DNA from: Caballeronia ptereochthonis
Lineage (GTDB): Bacteria > Pseudomonadota > Gammaproteobacteria > Burkholderiales > Burkholderiaceae
Reading direction: 5' to 3'
Assembly (NCBI RefSeq): GCF_001545075.1
Contig: NZ_FCOB02000021.1
Location: 62,001 to 126,000 of the forward strand
DNA length: 64,000 bases
The translations under genes were made by a program, and so were the position numbers. Each line of letters starts with the position of its first letter. Positions within the stretch are counted from its first letter, which is position 1. Shown here in pieces: positions 8,138 to 15,868 of this stretch. Under the pieces are notes generated by a model. The model made no database searches. It was not told the origin of the DNA and worked only from the letters and a program-made list of their open reading frames with translations.

Positions 8138-8162
8138 TTGGGCGGGCGAAAGCGCAACGCTC

Positions 8163-8309
8163 CTACGGCTCCCCTCCGCCACGATGCACTTGCGCAGCGT
8201 CCCGTCGATCCAGCCAGTCGACCAGACGGGGTATGCTGAAGTGCCCGACGGCACACATCAGCACAACCAGCCAGTAATCTCTGAAAAATCCCACAACGAA
8301 GTTCAACAT
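8163..8309 (-). CDS. Small membrane protein, coupled to the gene upstream
   Basis: This is a 48-residue reading frame starting at ATG 8309, inside the stop region of the 8303-8716 gene (7-base overlap, AAATGTTGA), which suggests coupled translation. One hydrophobic segment (F-V-V-G-F-F ... L-V-V-L-M-C-A-V-G) near the N-terminus could span the membrane, followed by a charged tail. I do not recognise a family. An in-frame longer version would start further upstream but has no better start signal. Confidence 0.45.
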   Translation of the reverse strand: MLNFVVGFFRDYWLVVLMCAVGHFSIPRLVDWLDRRDAAQVHRGGGEP

Positions 8310-8716
8310 TTGGCCACCTTGGCTCTGCGCACGGTCAGGAAAACCGAACATAAGTAGTACACCAAAGATTCAAGCAGAGGATGCAAGGGCAGGATGCCTT
8401 TGACCTCTTCGTTGAACGCGGCGACGAGCAAGTATATCCATAGGATCACGCCGCCAAGCGAGGCGAAAATTCCCAGATTCGCGATAAATATCGCCTGTTC
8501 GAATCGCCTCCTGCAATCCGCACCGATTTCACCTGGAAACGCGGTCACGGCTACATTCAGCGAGATGCCCGAGGCCACAAGCGAGATCGGGAAGAACTCC
8601 TCTTTACCCGGCTGCCTGAAACCCACGCGCAGGATGTATTCGATCACGCCCAGGAAAACGGGCAGCCAGAGGACCACATGTCGTGTCGTTGTTTCGAAGC
8701 TGGATCTCATCGTCAA
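8303..8716 (-). CDS. Hypothetical integral membrane protein
   Basis: This 137-residue protein has up to four hydrophobic stretches: residues about 12-32, 44-62, 75-103 and 113-130. No recognisable family motif is present. It lies between the island scar and the backbone, transcribed back toward the scar, and overlaps the next small membrane gene by 7 bases. Its base composition is less GC-rich than the genes to its right, which suggests acquired DNA or a remnant of an older insertion. Function unknown. Confidence 0.6.
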   Translation of the reverse strand: MTMRSSFETTTRHVVLWLPVFLGVIEYILRVGFRQPGKEEFFPISLVASGISLNVAVTAFPGEIGADCRRRFEQAIFIANLGIFASLGGVILWIYLLVAAFNEEVKGILPLHPLLESLVYYLCSVFLTVRRAKVAKC

Positions 8717-9052
8717 ACTCTGTCGTACTCGAAGACATCCAATTTCGCCCCGCGCGGCCCATCACGGGAAGTCGTCCGGATGGCCAAACGGTGCCCCCGC
8801 TCGCACTCGCATAGCGCCGCCACTTAGGCGTTTCCCCTAACCCGTTCATTTCGCGAATGTGCGCAATCGCGTAGACGCGTTTCGACGCGCTCCGCAAGAA
8901 TGGGCCTCCGATCGGCATTCAGGACCCCGGCGCGCGGAGCATCGCGAGGATGCTCGCCCGCGCGGCACCCGCATTTCGGGTTGCTTAGGACTTCCCGATG
9001 TCGTGACTCGCTCGCGCGACGCGTCGAGCCATAACTCGAAGATGGGTGCGAC
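8717..9052. other. Intergenic region with no recognised gene
   Basis: This stretch of 336 bases lies between divergent genes. I see no tRNA, no clear sigma-70 pair and no convincing short coding sequence. Promoters for both neighbours are presumably here. Confidence 0.4.
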
Positions 9053-10951
9053 ATGAATCGAACCGAATACTCGCTGTCGCTCGACTCCGTGATTTGCCAC
9101 CGCTGCAACACCCTGTCCCGGGCCGAGGAAGCGACCTGCCCATTCTGCGGAGCCGATCGCCAGGGGGCGATCTTCACCTCGGCAGCCGAAGTTGCAGCGA
9201 GCGCGGCGGCGGCGCCCGCGTCCGAGCAACTCGACATCGTGGACCTGCGCGACACCGGCTGGCTCAAGCGCGTCGTGCGCCGCAAGATGGTGACGTCGTA
9301 TCCGAGCCTCGCCGAACCGGGCGACGAACCGCAACCGCCGCCGCGCAAGCCCGCGCGCACGGGGATCGCGATGCTGGTCGGCGGCGTGGTCGCGGGGCTC
9401 GCGGCAGGCGGGTATTGGTATGTTCATTCCGATGACGATGCCGATGCGGCGAAGGCACGCCCGACCATCAGCGCGGCAGGCGCGATCCACGACGGCGCGT
9501 CCGATCCAGGCGATGCCAGGAACGCCAGGCACGCCGCGCCGACGCGCTCCACGGCGGATTCGACGAGCACGCAGGCGGCCGCGCCCGCGTCGTCGGAAAT
9601 GGCGAAGGCGAGCCGTCCGCAAGAAGAGCAGAAGCCTGAAGCACCGCAGGCGCTCGCTCAGGCTGCCGGCGCGAAGAACGCCACCGCGCAAGCCGCGATC
9701 GCCGCCAGACCCGCAGCCTCCGGCATTCCAGTCGCGTCGCGCCCGGCAAACGAGACGGCGTCGCCTGCACCGCGTGCGGAGCAGGCTGCCTCTACGCCGC
9801 CTCGCATGGCCGCGGCAAGCAGCCCCGTATCGACTTCGACGACGCCGGCGAGCACCCTCGCTGCGACTGCCCCGGCGAAACCGCCGATGCACGCGGCTCC
9901 GGCCACGACGATCGCGGCGAGTCCGGCTTCGCGCATCATCGCGCCGCCGGCCGCGTCGGTCGCGTCGGTCGCGTCGGTCGCGTCGGTCGCGTCGGTCGCG
10001 TCGGCTTCGACGAGGCCCGTCGCGCCAGGCGTCGCAACCGGCGCTGTCGCATCGACGGGTGGCTCGGTCACGCCCGCTGCGCCTTCGATCAAGGCCCCGG
10101 CGACGCCAGCCGCGACCGGCGCCGCGCCGGCACAGAAGCCCGAATCGCGAGAGAACCCGACCTTGGCCGCCGCCAGCGCCATCAAGCCGACGGCGCCCAG
10201 CGTCAGCGCAACCCCATCCGCTCCTCGCGTGACGACGCTCGCGGCGGCGACGCCACCCGCGCCCACCGTCGCGAAACCGGCGACGCGGCCGGCCGAGCCG
10301 ACGCGCGCCGCGCCGGGCGCAATCGCATCGAACACACCCGCCGCTGCGCCTCAACGCGCCGCCACCAGAGACAAGCCGAACGCCGCGCCGACGATCGCAT
10401 CGATCGAAAAAACCACCGCGCCGCCGATCCAGCCGGTGCAGGAACCGCCCTCGCCTTCGGTCGCGCGCAACATCGCCGCAGTCCAGCAGGCGCTCGCCAA
10501 TCGCGACCTCACGTCCGCGCGCCGTCACATGCGCGGCCTCTATGCGAGCCAGCCGCGCAGTCCGGAAATCCAGCAGCTTGCGGCCGATTTGTCCCGCCAG
10601 GAACGCGCACGCGACAGCGCCATCGCGAATGCCCGCTCGTGCGCCGCCAACAAGGAGCCGACCTGCGCACTGCGCAGCGCGCGCCGTGCGGTGGCGCTCG
10701 ACCCGCGCAACGCACAGGCGCAGACGACGCTGCGTCACGCGCTCGCCGTGCAGAACGAGACCAACACCGAGTACTTCCGGCAAGCCAGCGCGATTCCGCG
10801 GCCCGCCGTTCCCGCGATGACCTTCGACGGCCGCTGGAGCGCGAGCGGAAGACACGGCGCGGCGCAAGGCGATCATGACGAGCAACCGCGCTTCACGCTC
10901 TTCGGCTGGGGCGTGCCAACCGTATCGAAGGGACGGGGCGATGCCCATTGA
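9053..10951 (+). CDS. Zinc-ribbon, single-pass membrane, Ala/Pro-rich protein with TPR-like C-terminus
   Basis: This is a 632-residue protein. An N-terminal zinc ribbon has C15-x2-C18 and C29-x2-C32. One transmembrane helix (about residues 102-123, A-M-L-V-G-G-V-V-A-G-L) follows, then about 360 residues of low-complexity Ala/Pro/Ser/Thr sequence. The C-terminal 150 residues are helical and TPR-like (S-A-R-R-H-M-R-G-L-Y, L-R-S-A-R-R-A-V-A-L-D-P-R-N). The layout suggests a cytoplasmic zinc ribbon and a periplasmic disordered stalk leading to a helical domain. Five perfect 9-bp repeats encode Ala-Ser-Val in the stalk. A long open frame on the opposite strand here is a composition artefact. No specific function can be assigned. 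Confidence 0.8.
   Translation: MNRTEYSLSLDSVICHRCNTLSRAEEATCPFCGADRQGAIFTSAAEVAASAAAAPASEQLDIVDLRDTGWLKRVVRRKMVTSYPSLAEPGDEPQPPPRKPARTGIAMLVGGVVAGLAAGGYWYVHSDDDADAAKARPTISAAGAIHDGASDPGDARNARHAAPTRSTADSTSTQAAAPASSEMAKASRPQEEQKPEAPQALAQAAGAKNATAQAAIAARPAASGIPVASRPANETASPAPRAEQAASTPPRMAAASSPVSTSTTPASTLAATAPAKPPMHAAPATTIAASPASRIIAPPAASVASVASVASVASVASASTRPVAPGVATGAVASTGGSVTPAAPSIKAPATPAATGAAPAQKPESRENPTLAAASAIKPTAPSVSATPSAPRVTTLAAATPPAPTVAKPATRPAEPTRAAPGAIASNTPAAAPQRAATRDKPNAAPTIASIEKTTAPPIQPVQEPPSPSVARNIAAVQQALANRDLTSARRHMRGLYASQPRSPEIQQLAADLSRQERARDSAIANARSCAANKEPTCALRSARRAVALDPRNAQAQTTLRHALAVQNETNTEYFRQASAIPRPAVPAMTFDGRWSASGRHGAAQGDHDEQPRFTLFGWGVPTVSKGRGDAH
9953..9997 (+). repeat. 9-bp in-frame tandem repeat (gcgtcggtc, five perfect copies)
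   Basis: Five identical GCGTCGGTC units run back to back, with a sixth degenerate unit (GCGTCGGCT) after them. They encode Ala-Ser-Val repeats in the disordered region of the zinc-ribbon protein. Copy-number change would keep the frame, so length variation between strains is likely. Confidence 0.95.
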
Positions 10952-11070
10952 CCTTCATCGGAGGAAGCGACCACCGCCACGACTGCAACGATCGCCAGCG
11001 GAATAAGCCTGCGCACTCATTCGTTTAGAGGTGACGAACTGACGGCGCGCCGCGCCGGGGAGTCACCATC

Positions 11071-12165
11071 ATGCAAAACGGATTGTGGAGCCGCTTCATT
11101 GCCTGTGCCGCGGCGCTCGCGGCATTGACCGGCCTCGCCTCGTGCGGCGGTTCGGACAACCACATGACGGCGGCGACGCGCTTCAGGCTGTCGGTCGTCG
11201 TATCCGACGGCGCGATCGCCGCGCCGCACACCGACCCGAATCTCAAGAACGGCTGGGGCATCGCATTCAACCCCACCGGCTTCGTCTGGGTCGCCAATAA
11301 CGGCACGCAGAGGGCCACGCTCTACGACGGCAACGGCGTCGTCCAGTCGCTCGTCGTATCGATTCCGCCGACGGCGAACGGCCCCGCCAACCCGACCGGC
11401 ATCGTCTTCAACAAGGGACCGGATCTCATGCTCACGCGCGGCGGCAAGTCCGGCGTCGCGGCGTTCGTCTTCGCGGGCGAAGGCGGCTCGCTCAGCGCGT
11501 GGGCGCCCGCAGTCGACATGACGCACGCGTTCACGGTCGTCGATTCGAGCGCGTCGGGCGCCATCTACAAGGGCCTCGCGATCGCGACCACCGCATCGGG
11601 CGGCCACCGCCTCTACGCAACCGACTTCCACAACGACAAGATCGACGTCTTCGACGGCACCTTCACGAAGATCGCCGTGCCCGGCGGCTTCTCGGATTCG
11701 CGGATTCCCGCGGGCTTCGCGCCGTTCGGCATCCAGACGATCGGCGCGAAGATCTACGTCACGTACGCGAAGCAGGACAGCGACGCCGAGGACGACGTGC
11801 CCGGCGCGGGCCAGGGTTTCGTCGACGTGTTCGACATCGACGGCAATCTCATGCAGCGCTTCGCACCGAACGGCCCGCTCAACGCGCCGTGGGGCGTGGC
11901 GCAGGCGCCGGGCAACTTCGGCACGTTCAGCAACGATATCCTCGTCGGCAATTTCGGCGACGGCACGATCAACGCCTACGATCCGAACAGCGGCGCGGTC
12001 GTCGGCCAGCTCATGAGCACGGACGGCACGCCGCTCGTGCAGCACGGCCTGTGGGGCATCGCGTTCGGCAACGACCTGAACGCGCAGCCGTCCAACACGC
12101 TCTTCTTCGCCGCCGGGCCGAACTCCGAAGCCGACGGCGTGTACGGCCGCATCGACATGCAATGA
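11071..12165 (+). CDS. TIGR03118-family beta-propeller-like lipoprotein
   Basis: This is a 364-residue protein with a lipoprotein signal peptide (A-A-A-L-A-A-L-T-G-L-A-S-C, lipobox Cys near residue 26). The mature part begins with the family motif N-L-K-N-G-W-G-I-A-F-N-P-T-G-F-V-W-V-A-N-N-G-T, followed by repeated G-x-x-Y-A-T-D-F and P-W-G-V-A-Q-A-P type blades, as in NHL/SMP-30-like propellers. The TIGR03118 family has no established activity that I know of. The protein should sit on the periplasmic side of the envelope. A strong hairpin terminator follows at 12224, so it is probably monocistronic. Confidence 0.85.
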   Translation: MQNGLWSRFIACAAALAALTGLASCGGSDNHMTAATRFRLSVVVSDGAIAAPHTDPNLKNGWGIAFNPTGFVWVANNGTQRATLYDGNGVVQSLVVSIPPTANGPANPTGIVFNKGPDLMLTRGGKSGVAAFVFAGEGGSLSAWAPAVDMTHAFTVVDSSASGAIYKGLAIATTASGGHRLYATDFHNDKIDVFDGTFTKIAVPGGFSDSRIPAGFAPFGIQTIGAKIYVTYAKQDSDAEDDVPGAGQGFVDVFDIDGNLMQRFAPNGPLNAPWGVAQAPGNFGTFSNDILVGNFGDGTINAYDPNSGAVVGQLMSTDGTPLVQHGLWGIAFGNDLNAQPSNTLFFAAGPNSEADGVYGRIDMQ

Positions 12166-12223
12166 CGCGGCCAGCGTTCTCCCCTGGGCGATGACGCATT
12201 CCGAATGCGCATCGCCACCTTGC

Positions 12224-12256
12224 GCGCCGTCCTTTACCCGGACGGCGCTCTTTTTC
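12224..12256 (+). terminator. Rho-independent terminator after the lipoprotein gene
   Basis: Nine-base perfect arms GCGCCGTCC and GGACGGCGC enclose a TTTACCC loop and are followed by TCTTTTTC. Confidence 0.9.
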
Positions 12257-12304
12257 TGCTGATGCGAGGCGGCTCGACAGGCGCTGGCTGAAAGCGCGGC
12301 TTGC

Positions 12305-12310
12305 TAGAAT
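12305..12310 (+). promoter_or_regulatory. Probable -10 element of rsuA
   Basis: TAGAAT lies 25 bases before the rsuA ATG. No good -35 hexamer is visible at 16-18 bases upstream, so the promoter call rests on the -10 alone. Confidence 0.4.
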
Positions 12311-12334
12311 GCGCGCTTCAACTTCGCTCATCCG

Positions 12335-13057
12335 ATGGACCTCGAAACCCTCCTCTTCTCCCAAGGCTTCGGGTCGCGCCGCCAGTGCCGCGGGATCATA
12401 GCCGAAGGCCGCGTGCGCATCGCAGGCGTCGTGCGCGACGATCCGCGCGACGATTTCCCGGTCATGCCCGAGCTCGAATTCGAAGTCGACGATCATCTCT
12501 GGACGTATCGCGAGAAGGCTTACGTCGCGCTCAACAAGCCCGCGGGCTATGAGTGCTCGCGCGATCCACAGCATCATCTGAGCATCTTCCATCTGCTGCC
12601 GCCGCAGTTCGCCGAGCGCGGCATGCAGGCCGTCGGCCGTCTCGATCAGGACACGACCGGCCTGCTCCTGCTCTCCGACGACGGCGCGTTCGTCCACGCG
12701 TTCACCTCGCCCAGGCGCAAGGTGCCGAAAGTCTATCTGGCGACCGTGCGCCATCCGCTCGACGACGAGCAACTCACCAAGCTGCGCGAAGGCGTGCTGC
12801 TGCACGGCGAAACGAAGCCGAGCGCCGCGCTCGCGGCCGCGCGGCGCGACGAGCGGCTCCTCGAGCTCACCGTGCTCGAGGGCAAGTACCGTCAGGTGAA
12901 GCGCATGGTCGCGGCCTCGGGCAATCGGGTGGAAAAACTGCATCGCGAACGCGTCGGCGGCTACGCCTTGCCGGAGTCGCTCGCGCAAGGCGCTTGGCGC
13001 TGGCTCGACGAGTCCGATCTGGCCGCGCTGCGCGGGGAGCCGGGCAAGACGCCGTGA
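12335..13057 (+). CDS. rsuA: 16S rRNA pseudouridine synthase (RsuA family)
   Basis: This is a 240-residue enzyme. The N-terminal S4 domain (residues 1-45, S-Q-G-F-G-S-R-R-Q-C-R) binds RNA. The catalytic RsuA/RluB/E/F domain contains N-K-P-A-G-Y-E, then G-R-L-D-Q-D-T-T-G-L-L-L-L-S-D-D-G with the catalytic aspartate, and later G-K-Y-R-Q-V-K-R-M. It should isomerise U516 of 16S rRNA. The length and the S4 domain fit RsuA better than RluE, a paralogue of which lies at 47196-47771. It is flanked by terminators, so probably its own unit. Confidence 0.88.
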   Translation: MDLETLLFSQGFGSRRQCRGIIAEGRVRIAGVVRDDPRDDFPVMPELEFEVDDHLWTYREKAYVALNKPAGYECSRDPQHHLSIFHLLPPQFAERGMQAVGRLDQDTTGLLLLSDDGAFVHAFTSPRRKVPKVYLATVRHPLDDEQLTKLREGVLLHGETKPSAALAAARRDERLLELTVLEGKYRQVKRMVAASGNRVEKLHRERVGGYALPESLAQGAWRWLDESDLAALRGEPGKTP

Positions 13058-13281
13058 TTCGCGGAGAAGCGGCCGCGCTGCTGCTACCGCGAGTTCGTCG
13101 ACGCGATGCCGGCGGCGCGGCGCACCCGGCCTGCGGACGTGTTAATCGATGCGCATTGACCATGCAAATTGGTGTAAGCCCTTAAATCCCTGCGCTGCGG
13201 CGCAGCATGCCTTCCTCGATCCGCACTCATATACTGAGCTTACGGATACCAAAATGACTATCAAAAAAGCAGGAGGGCATC

Positions 13282-13458
13282 ATGGTCTCCCACATGACCG
13301 TCGCGCTGATCGCGTTCGTCGCTCTGAGCGCTGTCCTCATCGGGGCACTGGCAGTCGTCATGCGCATGCGCCACAAGTATTCGGCGAACCTCATCGGCGC
13401 ATTGATCGGCGCGCTGATGTGCTTCGTCCTTCTGGAGACGATCCCGGCGCTGATCTAG
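13282..13458 (+). CDS. 58-residue membrane protein
   Basis: ATG 13282 is preceded by AGGAGG at 13271-13276, an excellent ribosome-binding site. The sequence has two hydrophobic helices (T-V-A-L-I-A-F-V-A-L-S-A-V-L-I-G-A-L-A-V-V-M and N-L-I-G-A-L-I-G-A-L-M-C-F-V-L-L) separated by the basic turn R-M-R-H-K-Y. Its stop overlaps the stop of the convergent SDR gene by four bases (CTAG). No family is recognised. The start signal and the two-helix pattern make it a credible small gene that length filters would miss. Confidence 0.65.
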   Translation: MVSHMTVALIAFVALSAVLIGALAVVMRMRHKYSANLIGALIGALMCFVLLETIPALI

Positions 13459-14474
13459 CGCCGCGCGCTCATGCGCAGGAAATCGCCGACGGTCGGATGT
13501 CGCAGCACGTAGCGCAGCTCGCGCTTCAGGCGCGCGTTGGCAAGCCGTCGCGATTCGCGCATAAACGAAAGCGTGATCGGCTCGAGACGCGTTTGCGCCT
13601 CCTGCCGCGAAATGCGCGGCACGCGCGCCAGGCCGTACGCATCGGCTACGCGGTCGAAGTAATCCGCCATGCGCAAATCCGTGTCGTCGGAGGCGTTGAA
13701 CACGCGCTGCGGCCGTCCGCGCGCAAGCGCGCGCACGAGGATTGCCGCGAGATCGTCCGCGTGGATGTGGTTCGTGTAGACGTCGTCCTTTTCGACGAGC
13801 GCGGGCGTGCCCTTTTCGATGCGCGCGATCGGCAGGCGATTGTCCGCGTAAATCCCGGGAATGCGCACGATCGACACGCGCCAGCCGCTCTGCCGCCCCG
13901 CCGCGCGCAATTGCCTCTCCGCCGATACACGCCGCCGCGCGCGCTCGTTTTCCGGGCGGGCGGGCCGCGTCTCGTCGATCCACGCGCCGCCGCAGTCGCC
14001 GTAGACGCCCGTCGTGCTCGCATAGACGAAGCGCAAGGGCGAGCCGGAAGGCCCTCGGCGCTTCGTCGCCGCGCCGGGGGCGTCGGGTACAATGAAAGAC
14101 GTTTTGCCGGACCGATCCGGACGCCGCCAACGGCTTTGCGCGCCGCGCGCCGCCGAGCGGCGCGAGCGGCGCAATGCGGCGATCAGCGCGCGCGTGCGGC
14201 GGTCGGTATCGCCGTCGCGCTGCGGAGGCGCGAGATGCAGCACGCTGCGCGCGATGCCCGCGAGCCTTCTCAGGCTGCGGCGCAAATCGAGATCGCCGGG
14301 AATGGGCGTCGCGCCGGCCGCACGCAATTCGCCCGCGCGCTCCGGATGATGCGTGAGCGCGATGACGCGAGGCGCGGCAGTACGCGCCTGGAAGAGCGGC
14401 AGCGCGCGCATGCCGACATCGCCGCATCCGACGATCAGGACGCGCGCGCGGCGAAGGCTTCGAGTGGCGATCAT
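13455..14474 (-). CDS. NAD(P)-binding SDR/epimerase-like protein
   Basis: This 339-residue protein has an N-terminal Rossmann motif with a variant glycine pattern (V-L-I-V-G-C-G-D-V-G). It also has the extended-SDR strand Y-A-S-T-T-G-V-Y-G-D and a later V-R-I-P-G-I-Y. These place it with the YeeZ/atypical SDR group, often annotated NAD-dependent epimerase/dehydratase. Residues about 105-150 form a basic insertion (many Arg) between the fourth strand and the Y-A-S-T-T-G strand that is not expected in the family. It may be lineage-specific or the trace of a compensated frame change. The substrate is unknown. Confidence 0.75.
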   Translation of the reverse strand: MIATRSLRRARVLIVGCGDVGMRALPLFQARTAAPRVIALTHHPERAGELRAAGATPIPGDLDLRRSLRRLAGIARSVLHLAPPQRDGDTDRRTRALIAALRRSRRSAARGAQSRWRRPDRSGKTSFIVPDAPGAATKRRGPSGSPLRFVYASTTGVYGDCGGAWIDETRPARPENERARRRVSAERQLRAAGRQSGWRVSIVRIPGIYADNRLPIARIEKGTPALVEKDDVYTNHIHADDLAAILVRALARGRPQRVFNASDDTDLRMADYFDRVADAYGLARVPRISRQEAQTRLEPITLSFMRESRRLANARLKRELRYVLRHPTVGDFLRMSARR

Positions 14475-14561
14475 CCGGGCATTCTATCCGGCGCCTGAAA
14501 CCGGCGTGCGGCGTCGCAAGAGACAACACGAGACAACTCCACACATCGCAGAAATCGATCT

Positions 14562-15593
14562 ATGGCTTTCAACGTAACGCTCCGGCAAAGCGGCCGGCAG
14601 TTTCAAGTAGAACCCGACGAACCGGTGCTGACCGCGGCGCTGCGACAGGGCATCGGCCTGCCGTACGGCTGCAAGAACGGCGCGTGCGGTTCCTGCAAGG
14701 GCGCGGTCGTGAGCGGTGAAGTCGAGCAGGCGCCGCATTCGTCGTCGGCTTTGTCGAACGACGAAAAGACGCGCGGCATGGCCCTCTTCTGCTGCGCGAC
14801 CGCGCAGACGGATCTGGAAATCGACGTGCGCGAGGTCGCGGGCGTCGGCGACGTGCAGGTGAAGAAGCTGCCGTGCCGCGTAAATGCGCTGGAGCGCCGT
14901 GCCGACGACGTCATCGAACTGAAGCTGCAGTTGCCCGCCAACGAGCGCCTGCAATATCTCGCGGGACAGTACATCGAGTTCATCCTGAAGGACGGCAAGC
15001 GCCGCAGCTATTCGATGGCGAGCCCGCCGCATCACGAAGGCCCGCTCGAGCTGCACATCCGCCACATGCCGGGTGGCACGTTCACGGATCACGTGTTCGG
15101 CACGATGAAGGAGCGCGACATCCTGCGCTTCGAAGGCCCGCTCGGCACGTTCTTCCTGCGCGACGAGTCGGAAAAGCCCATCGTGCTGCTCGCATCGGGC
15201 ACGGGTTTCGCGCCGATCAAGGCGATCATCGAGCATGCGGTGTTCAAGAACCTGAACCGCCCGATGACGCTCTACTGGGGCGGCCGCCGCAAGAAAGACC
15301 TGTACATGATGGAGCTCGCCGAGCAATGGGCGAAGGAAGTGCCGAACTTCAGGTTCGTGCCGGTGCTCTCCGAACCCGACGCCACCGACGACTGGACCGG
15401 CCGCACGGGCTTCGTTCATCGCGCTGTCATCGAAGATCTGCCAGACTTGAGCGGCTTTCAGGTGTACGCATGCGGCGCGCCGGTCATGGTGGAATCCGCG
15501 CAGCGCGATTTCACGCAGCATCATCGCCTGCCGGAGGACGAGTTCTACGCGGATTCGTTCACGAGCGCGGCGGATCTCGCGCATCCGGTCTGA
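14562..15593 (+). CDS. 2Fe-2S ferredoxin/FNR-type reductase (CDP-6-deoxy-delta-3,4-glucoseen reductase-like)
   Basis: This is a 343-residue two-module electron-transfer protein. Residues 1-90 are a plant-type 2Fe-2S ferredoxin domain with C37, C42 and C45 (G-C-K-N-G-A-C-G-S-C-K) and a fourth ligand at C77/C78. Residues about 100-335 are a ferredoxin-NADP reductase domain, with the flavin motif R-R-S-Y-S-M-A-S and the nicotinamide-binding G-T-G-F-A-P-I-K. Burkholderia homologues are annotated as CDP-6-deoxy-delta-3,4-glucoseen reductase or AscD-like. No deoxysugar genes are nearby, so the partner is probably another oxygenase or dehydratase. It is followed by a perfect 10-bp hairpin at 15608. 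Confidence 0.85.
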   Translation: MAFNVTLRQSGRQFQVEPDEPVLTAALRQGIGLPYGCKNGACGSCKGAVVSGEVEQAPHSSSALSNDEKTRGMALFCCATAQTDLEIDVREVAGVGDVQVKKLPCRVNALERRADDVIELKLQLPANERLQYLAGQYIEFILKDGKRRSYSMASPPHHEGPLELHIRHMPGGTFTDHVFGTMKERDILRFEGPLGTFFLRDESEKPIVLLASGTGFAPIKAIIEHAVFKNLNRPMTLYWGGRRKKDLYMMELAEQWAKEVPNFRFVPVLSEPDATDDWTGRTGFVHRAVIEDLPDLSGFQVYACGAPVMVESAQRDFTQHHRLPEDEFYADSFTSAADLAHPV

Positions 15594-15607
15594 TGTCGCT
15601 CGTAACC

Positions 15608-15634
15608 TGCACGCGGACAAAAAATCCGCGTGCA
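15608..15634 (+). terminator. Perfect 10-bp hairpin after the reductase gene
   Basis: Arms TGCACGCGGA and TCCGCGTGCA flank a seven-base loop CAAAAAA, 15 bases after the reductase stop. No T-tract follows on the plus strand. It may stop transcription with Rho or protect the 3' end. It also separates the reductase unit from the argD leader. Confidence 0.6.
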
Positions 15635-15637
15635 CGG

Positions 15638-15667
15638 TTTACAGGCAGGAACGTCATAACGTATCCT
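15638..15667 (+). promoter_or_regulatory. Candidate promoter for the argD leader
   Basis: TTTACA at 15638-15643 and TATCCT at 15662-15667 are separated by 18 bases. They match the sigma-70 hexamers at 5/6 and 4/6 positions. Transcription would begin close to 15674, the A of the leader-peptide ATG, giving a leaderless reading frame. This is inferred from sequence only. Confidence 0.4.
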
Positions 15668-15673
15668 TCGCGA

Positions 15674-15724
15674 ATGATCAAAATCCTGAATGCACTTCGA
15701 CGTCGCCGCTTGCCGCTTCCCTAG
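15674..15724 (+). CDS. Putative arginine-rich leader peptide upstream of argD
   Basis: This 16-codon frame encodes MIKILNALRRRRLPLP. It has four consecutive Arg codons (CGA CGT CGC CGC, 15698-15709) and a TAG stop at 15722. No Shine-Dalgarno sequence lies in the normal window before the ATG. The predicted transcription start coincides with the ATG, so translation could be leaderless, as is known for the trpL leader of Sinorhizobium meliloti. The frame lies 145 bases before argD and ends 5 bases before the 5' arm of an antiterminator-like helix. That spacing is what a ribosome-stalling sensor needs. Translation is not proven. Confidence 0.5.
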   Translation: MIKILNALRRRRLPLP

Positions 15725-15729
15725 GGATG

Positions 15730-15818
15730 CCGCTGGCTCGTCACGCATTTGCGCCTTCGGTTCGGTTTGCTCGGAGCGTACGAAATGAAGCCACGGAATT
15801 CCGTGGCTTTTGTTTTTT
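15730..15818 (+). promoter_or_regulatory. Putative transcription attenuator (antiterminator/terminator) of argD
   Basis: Two mutually exclusive helices can be drawn. The terminator has arms AAGCCACGG (15788-15796) and CCGTGGCTT (15801-15809) around AATT, followed by TTGTTTTTT. The antiterminator pairs 15730-15746 with 15776-15796 in about 15 base pairs: CCG:CGG, TGGCT:AGCCA, CGT:ACG and ACGC:GCGT, with bulges at C15733, C15742 and 15783-15788. The antiterminator consumes the 5' arm of the terminator. Stalling at the Arg codons would leave 15730-15738 free. A ribosome at the stop codon would cover most of it. The structures were drawn by eye; energies were not computed. Confidence 0.55.
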
Positions 15819-15868
15819 CCGCGCCGTTTTCCCTTTCTCCTGCACTAGCCTTCGTGGAGCCCGCTGTC

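Noticed and set aside
8846..10948. 700-residue open frame on the minus strand
   Set aside because: It mirrors the zinc-ribbon protein gene, is made of Arg/Gly-rich low-complexity sequence and has no family motif. It is an artefact of high third-position GC.
15749..15868. Extended argD N-terminus starting about 40 codons upstream
   Set aside because: The extension is encoded by the terminator hairpin and T-tract, while ATG 15869 gives the family's normal N-terminus and has GGAG upstream.
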